NCBI GenBank assembly: GCA_022747635.1
Contig: JAKTNV010000062.1
Location: 2,141,964-2,205,963, forward strand
Direction of reading: 5' to 3'
Source: Hetaerina americana
Taxonomy: Eukaryota; Arthropoda; Insecta; Odonata; Calopterygidae
Length of the DNA: 64,000 nucleotides
Position 1 is the first letter of the stretch. Each line of letters opens with the position of its first letter. The position numbers and the translations under genes are program-made. Under the pieces are notes generated by a model that saw only the letters and a program-made list of their open reading frames with translations, was not told the DNA's origin and ran no database searches. This document shows, piece after piece, positions 59,173-64,000 of the stretch.

Positions 59173-59203
59173 GACGTTTCGACAGCACGGCTGTCGTCTT
59201 CAG
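59173..59203 (-). ncRNA. Hammerhead-ribozyme-like motif, ACGU type
   Basis: Minus strand: CUGAAGA, stem II GACAG/CUGUC perfect, GAA-ACGU-C. Confidence 0.6.
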
Positions 59204-59206
59204 AAT

Positions 59207-59237
59207 CTGAGGACGACAGCCGTGCTGTCGAAACGTC
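59207..59237 (+). ncRNA. Hammerhead-ribozyme-like motif, ACGU type
   Basis: Plus strand: CUGAGGA, stem II GACAG/CUGUC perfect, GAA-ACGU-C. Three bases from its partner on the other strand. Confidence 0.6.
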
Positions 59238-59318
59238 AAATAACAAATTGTGATTGTCCTTTCTTTGTGTCTCTATATTCTAAAAATCTACATCTGTGTT
59301 TTTATAAATTTATATATA

Positions 59319-59322
59319 TATA

Positions 59323-59396
<74 letters not shown>
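59319..59396. repeat. (TA)n microsatellite
   Basis: TA tract on the right of the palindrome. Confidence 0.95.
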
Positions 59397-61158
<1,762 letters not shown>

Positions 61159-61180
61159 TATACCTAAATACACGCACACA

Positions 61181-61187
<7 letters not shown>

Positions 61188-61245
<58 letters not shown>

Positions 61246-61270
61246 CATACATACATATATATATATATTT

Positions 61271-61310
<40 letters not shown>

Positions 61311-61350
61311 GTGATACATATATATTATTTTTATATATATATGTGATTTA
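61188..61350. repeat. (TA)n microsatellite with tacatacata units
   Basis: TA-rich tract following the mariner. Confidence 0.95.
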
Positions 61351-61354
61351 GTAT

Positions 61355-61548
61355 ATATACTAAATCACATAGAAACAGATATAAGGAAAAGGGAAAGCAA
61401 CAAACATTAAGGACGGACACAGGAGAGGTGGGGAAGGCGGAATAAAGCAGATCACGAATATAAAAATAATTCCTACACCAGGATTTGAACTCCGAATCTT
61501 TCCGCTTGACGGGCGGAGGCTCTTAACCACTTGAGCTATCCAAGAAAA
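61355..61548 (-). repeat. tRNA-derived SINE, family 3
   Basis: Minus strand: ggatagctcaagtggttaag, agcctccgcccgtcaagcgg, with loop CCGTCAA (anticodon GTC, Asp-like), then a weakened B box GAGTTCAAATCCT. The body runs to cttatatctgtttctatgtg. Head shared with 26501-26572. Confidence 0.8.
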
Positions 61549-61864
61549 CTTATTTACCCTGAGATCTGCGATGCTTTAAACAACCTAGTGCCCCAATTCT
61601 TTGGCCAAGAGATGGCGTTAGGGAGCTGTTTCACCCACCAAAGGAGAAAGAAAAAACACATAAGAAGAAGAAAGGATAGGAGTATAGCAAGCATACAACA
61701 TCATAAAGGATAAGAACACTGCGTTTCGTGGCACGCATAGCCAGAAGAAGAGACGAGCCACATTGGCCTAATGCATACTCAAACACGAAATCCCGCCAAA
61801 CGGCGAACAAATACTCATTTATATAGAAACAGGTATAAGGAAAAATAGGAACTCATACCAAGGA
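61549..61864. other. Spacer between a SINE and a LINE with a repeated SINE 3' end
   Basis: tatagaaacaggtataagga at 61823-61842 repeats the catagaaacagatataagga at 61367-61386, so the SINE's 3' end, or a second fragment of it, lies at the LINE border. The rest is unassigned. Confidence 0.45.
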
Positions 61865-61865
61865 T

Positions 61866-62250
61866 GAACGCAATTTACGAAACAGGCAAATACCTCCTGG
61901 TCGTGTTCTATATTCTTCTCGATTAAAAATCTCATTACTGCAATGGCATCACACGTACCTCTCCCCTTCCTAAACCCAAACTGATCATCCCCTAAGTAAT
62001 CATTTGCCCTACTCTCTATCCTTTTGTTTATGATCCTGAGAACAATTTGAACTGCGCGGAATATTAAACATATTATCCTGTATTCCTCACATGACGTGGC
62101 CTTTACCTTTTTCGAAATAGGAACTAAAACTGATCTCACAAAGTCTTCCGGCCAGATTCCCTCCTCATAGATACTACGGATCAGCCCATATAGCCTATTC
62201 CTCCCACATTTTCCTAAGCATTTCAATAGTTTCGCGGGAATGTTCTCCAC
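61866..62250 (-). pseudogene. RTE-like reverse transcriptase, N-terminal part
   Basis: Minus strand: IPAKLLKCLGKCGRNRLYGL, EEGIWPEDFVRSVLVPISKK, VKATSCEEYRIICLIFRA, VLRIINKRIESRANDYLG, DDQFGFRKGRGTCDAIAV, LIEKNIEHDQEVFACFV. The sequence breaks off just before motif A (FVDFEKAFD in other copies). Confidence 0.85.
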
Positions 62251-62467
62251 CCCACGGCCTTATTTAGTTTCATCTCCCTTAATGCCCTTTCTATATCATT
62301 TTCTAGTATGCCTGGACCTAAGCTATCTTCCTCTACGTCATGTTCCTTTTCAATGTCTAGCTTTGTTGGTCTGAGTTCTTTACTATACAGTTCTTCTATA
62401 CACTCCTACGATCTCTCTTGGATCTTTCCTGCGTCAACTATTATCTTACCCGCCTTATCTCTAACTG

Positions 62468-63013
62468 TTAGCATAGATCTCCCTTTCTTACTTCCCGATA
62501 AAGCCTTAACTTTGCTGTACAGCGCACCGATTTCACCCTTCCTCTGCAGACTTTCCATATCATCGCATTGCGTCTTCCACCATGCTTTTTTGCTTTATTT
62601 GTTGCCCGCCTCAATTTATTGTTCAATTCTTTGTACTTCATTTTGCCTAATTCTGTATTCATATTCTTCCACTTTCTCCGCTCATCCATATTTGTAATCA
62701 TCTCATCCGTGATCCATGGTTTCCTAGTCCTTTTAGCGTTAACGGTTCCAATAGTGTCTTTTGCGGCTTTAGACAACCCTTTCTTGATCATTTCCCATTT
62801 TTCTTCTATAGTACTAAGCCCTTTACCATCCTCCATGATTTTCTCTACCGCCTGTTTGTATTCCTTCCTTTTCAACCCATTTAATGCTTCTACATTCCAT
62901 TTTCTAACCCGCCGCCCCTGCCTTATCTTTTTGAAACGTACGCTACATTTCATAACAACTAAATTGTGGTCTGAGTCCGCATCCGCTCCCGGGAAGCTTT
63001 GCAAATTTATCAC
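62468..63013 (-). pseudogene. RTE-like LINE, end of endonuclease and linker
   Basis: Minus strand: FPGADADSDHNLVVMKCS (catalytic SDH), IRQGRRVRKWNVEALNGL, KAAKDTIGTVNAKRTRKP, KYKELNNKLRRATNKAKK, then a frameshift into a false end. Separated from the endonuclease ORF by one inserted A near 63025; the copy at 35052 lacks that base. Confidence 0.85.
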
Positions 63014-63020
63014 ACTGTTC

Positions 63021-63824
63021 CTAAAACCTGTGTCTAACCAGGATATAATCTAGCTGATATCTTCTTGAGTCACCTGGCATTTTCCATGTATACCTGCGTC
63101 TTTTGTGGTGTCTAAACCAAGTGTTGGTGGTGACTAACCCCTGTCTCCTGCAGAACTCAACTGCTTTCTCCCCGCGGTCATTCCTCGTGCCTAAACCGTA
63201 GTCCCCCACCTCATCACCATCTCTTCCTTCGCCTACCGTCGCATTCCAATCTCCCATCATTATCAAATGTTTTCCTGAAGGAACACAGGCGATCATATCC
63301 TCTAACTGATCGTATATCCTATCGACCTCTTCTTCCTTATGGTTGCTTGGTGGTATGTATACCTGAATAATAACTAAGTTCGTCGGTTCTGCTTTTATCT
63401 CCACAAGTAATATCCTGTCCGTTACCTGCTCTATGTTGACTACGCTTCTTCCTACCTTTTCATTTAATACTATGGCAACCCGTCGTTTGCTCTCGTCCCC
63501 GCCGCTGTATATTATTCTATAATTATCACTCCAGTATTCCCCGCTATCCTTCCATCTCACCTCGCATCCACCTAAAATATTTATATTTTCCCTTTCTATC
63601 TCCTGCTTAACATTCTTCAATGTCCCTGTCCTCATCATTTCCCTTGCATTCCACGCTCCTATTCCAACTAATTTGGTCTTCTTCTCCTGCGTCTTCTGTC
63701 TTGCTGCTGCCGGTTTTCCCTTGCAAGGGTTTCGTGGGATGACAACCGCGGATGCCTTGCCTCCTCCGCTGCCGGGAACGACACACGGCCGATTAAGCCG
63801 AGGCCTGTAGTTTCCAGGACTCAA
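63021..63824 (-). CDS. RTE-like APE-type endonuclease ORF, 267 codons, uninterrupted
   Basis: Apurinic-like endonuclease domain that nicks target DNA for target-primed reverse transcription. Residue landmarks: PCVVPGSGGGKASAVVIPRN leader (13-32), IGAWNARE with catalytic Asn (about 59), GGCEVRWKD with catalytic Glu (about 88), ILLVEIKAEPTNLVIIQVYI (138-157), GDWNATVGEG with the Asp/Asn pair (191-200), RRYQLDYILVRHRF (254-267). The final SDH motif lies in the next frame because of one extra base, so the ORF is cut short and the domain is not complete. The start at 63824 is the first ATG in frame; the true start of the family is unknown. Part of a dead LINE copy, not a host gene. Confidence 0.85.
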   Translation of the reverse strand: MSPGNYRPRLNRPCVVPGSGGGKASAVVIPRNPCKGKPAAARQKTQEKKTKLVGIGAWNAREMMRTGTLKNVKQEIERENINILGGCEVRWKDSGEYWSDNYRIIYSGGDESKRRVAIVLNEKVGRSVVNIEQVTDRILLVEIKAEPTNLVIIQVYIPPSNHKEEEVDRIYDQLEDMIACVPSGKHLIMMGDWNATVGEGRDGDEVGDYGLGTRNDRGEKAVEFCRRQGLVTTNTWFRHHKRRRYTWKMPGDSRRYQLDYILVRHRF

Positions 63825-64000
63825 AATTTATTTACTGACCGTCATATTTATCTTTGGAATGATAGTTGAGGTGGTTTCCCGTTGCCTCCCTCAATAGTGT
63901 TTTTAACGTGACACCATCACTTACTGGCCGCCCCACTGGGGTCAGACGCCATTGCAGCCGCCTCACTGAGGAACAGATGCTGCGTTGATTACCTTTTGTC

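Larger units (their letters stand above)
59081..59318. mobile_element. Head-to-head PLE termini, nearly perfect palindrome
   Basis: Left arm about 59099-59205, right arm about 59207-59318. Outer aaaacacagatgtagatttt / aaaatctacatctgtgtttt, then agaaaggacaatcacaattt / aaattgtgattgtcctttct, then the two ribozyme-like motifs back to back with only a few bases between them. One mismatch noticed in the centre. Left flank cgctcttcggcgacgcacaa is the usual PLE end. Confidence 0.9.
61865..64000 (-). mobile_element. RTE-like LINE, 5' half, running off the window
   Basis: Minus strand: leader (63850-64000, gtgacaccatcacttactgg on +), endonuclease ORF (63021-63824), a linker frame (62468-63013) and RT fingers (61819-62250) ending at QEVFACFV. 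The RT palm and 3' end are missing. Best preserved endonuclease of the family in the window. Confidence 0.9.

Overview
The window is eukaryotic, AT-rich and dominated by transposable elements. The mix of families points to an arthropod, most likely an insect with a large repeat-rich genome: an R1-clade LINE, many RTE-like and CR1/L2-like LINE fragments, Penelope-like elements (PLEs), several Tc1/mariner elements with D34D transposases, a Helitron helicase remnant and several tRNA-derived SINEs. I cannot place the species. There are no operons, rRNA genes, CRISPR arrays or bacterial signals.

Only one stretch looks like a host gene. It is a 62-codon first coding exon on the + strand at 28982-29167, inside a GC/CpG-rich block, with a strong Kozak context and a phase-0 GTGAGT donor. 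It resembles the N-terminus of lysocardiolipin/AGPAT-type acyltransferases (LCLAT1-like). No second exon was recognised downstream, so the rest of the window may be its first intron.

Layout. 1-5.4 kb: Helitron helicase remnant (-), R1-clade LINE (-), a ribozyme-bearing repeat and a SINE. 7.7-9.2 kb: RTE-like and PLE fragments. 11.6-12.9 kb: tRNA-derived SINE module and a CR1-like fragment. 15.8-21.1 kb: palindromic PLE termini, SINE, and the best PLE coding remnant (RT C-terminus plus GIY-YIG endonuclease). 23.4-26.2 kb: two near full-length mariners back to back. 26.6-27.7 kb: RTE-like LINE. 28.4-29.2 kb: host exon. 31.4-39.3 kb: CR1-like, SINE and a pile of RTE-like copies in both orientations, with an internal 335-bp tandem duplication. 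41.8-52.2 kb: more RTE-like, CR1-like and PLE pieces and a deleted mariner. 53.9-61.5 kb: CR1-like, mariner remnants, a second RTE-like subfamily with a SINE nested in it, a perfect-looking PLE palindrome, a deleted mariner and a SINE. 61.9-64 kb: RTE-like LINE running off the right edge with a 267-codon endonuclease ORF.

The most interesting signal is a set of 13 hammerhead-ribozyme-like motifs. They sit in PLE ends and related repeats, often as head-to-head pairs. All share a CUGANGA-like box, a stem II hairpin and a GAA-NNNN-C box. The four bases NNNN are always self-complementary (ACGU, AUAU or AGCU), as expected if stem III forms between two RNA copies. PLE hammerheads are known; the three co-existing palindromic stem III variants and their head-to-head arrangement are what deserve a second look.

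Many long (TA)n tracts lie directly at TE ends. They create long but meaningless Ile-Tyr ORFs, which are not annotated as genes.
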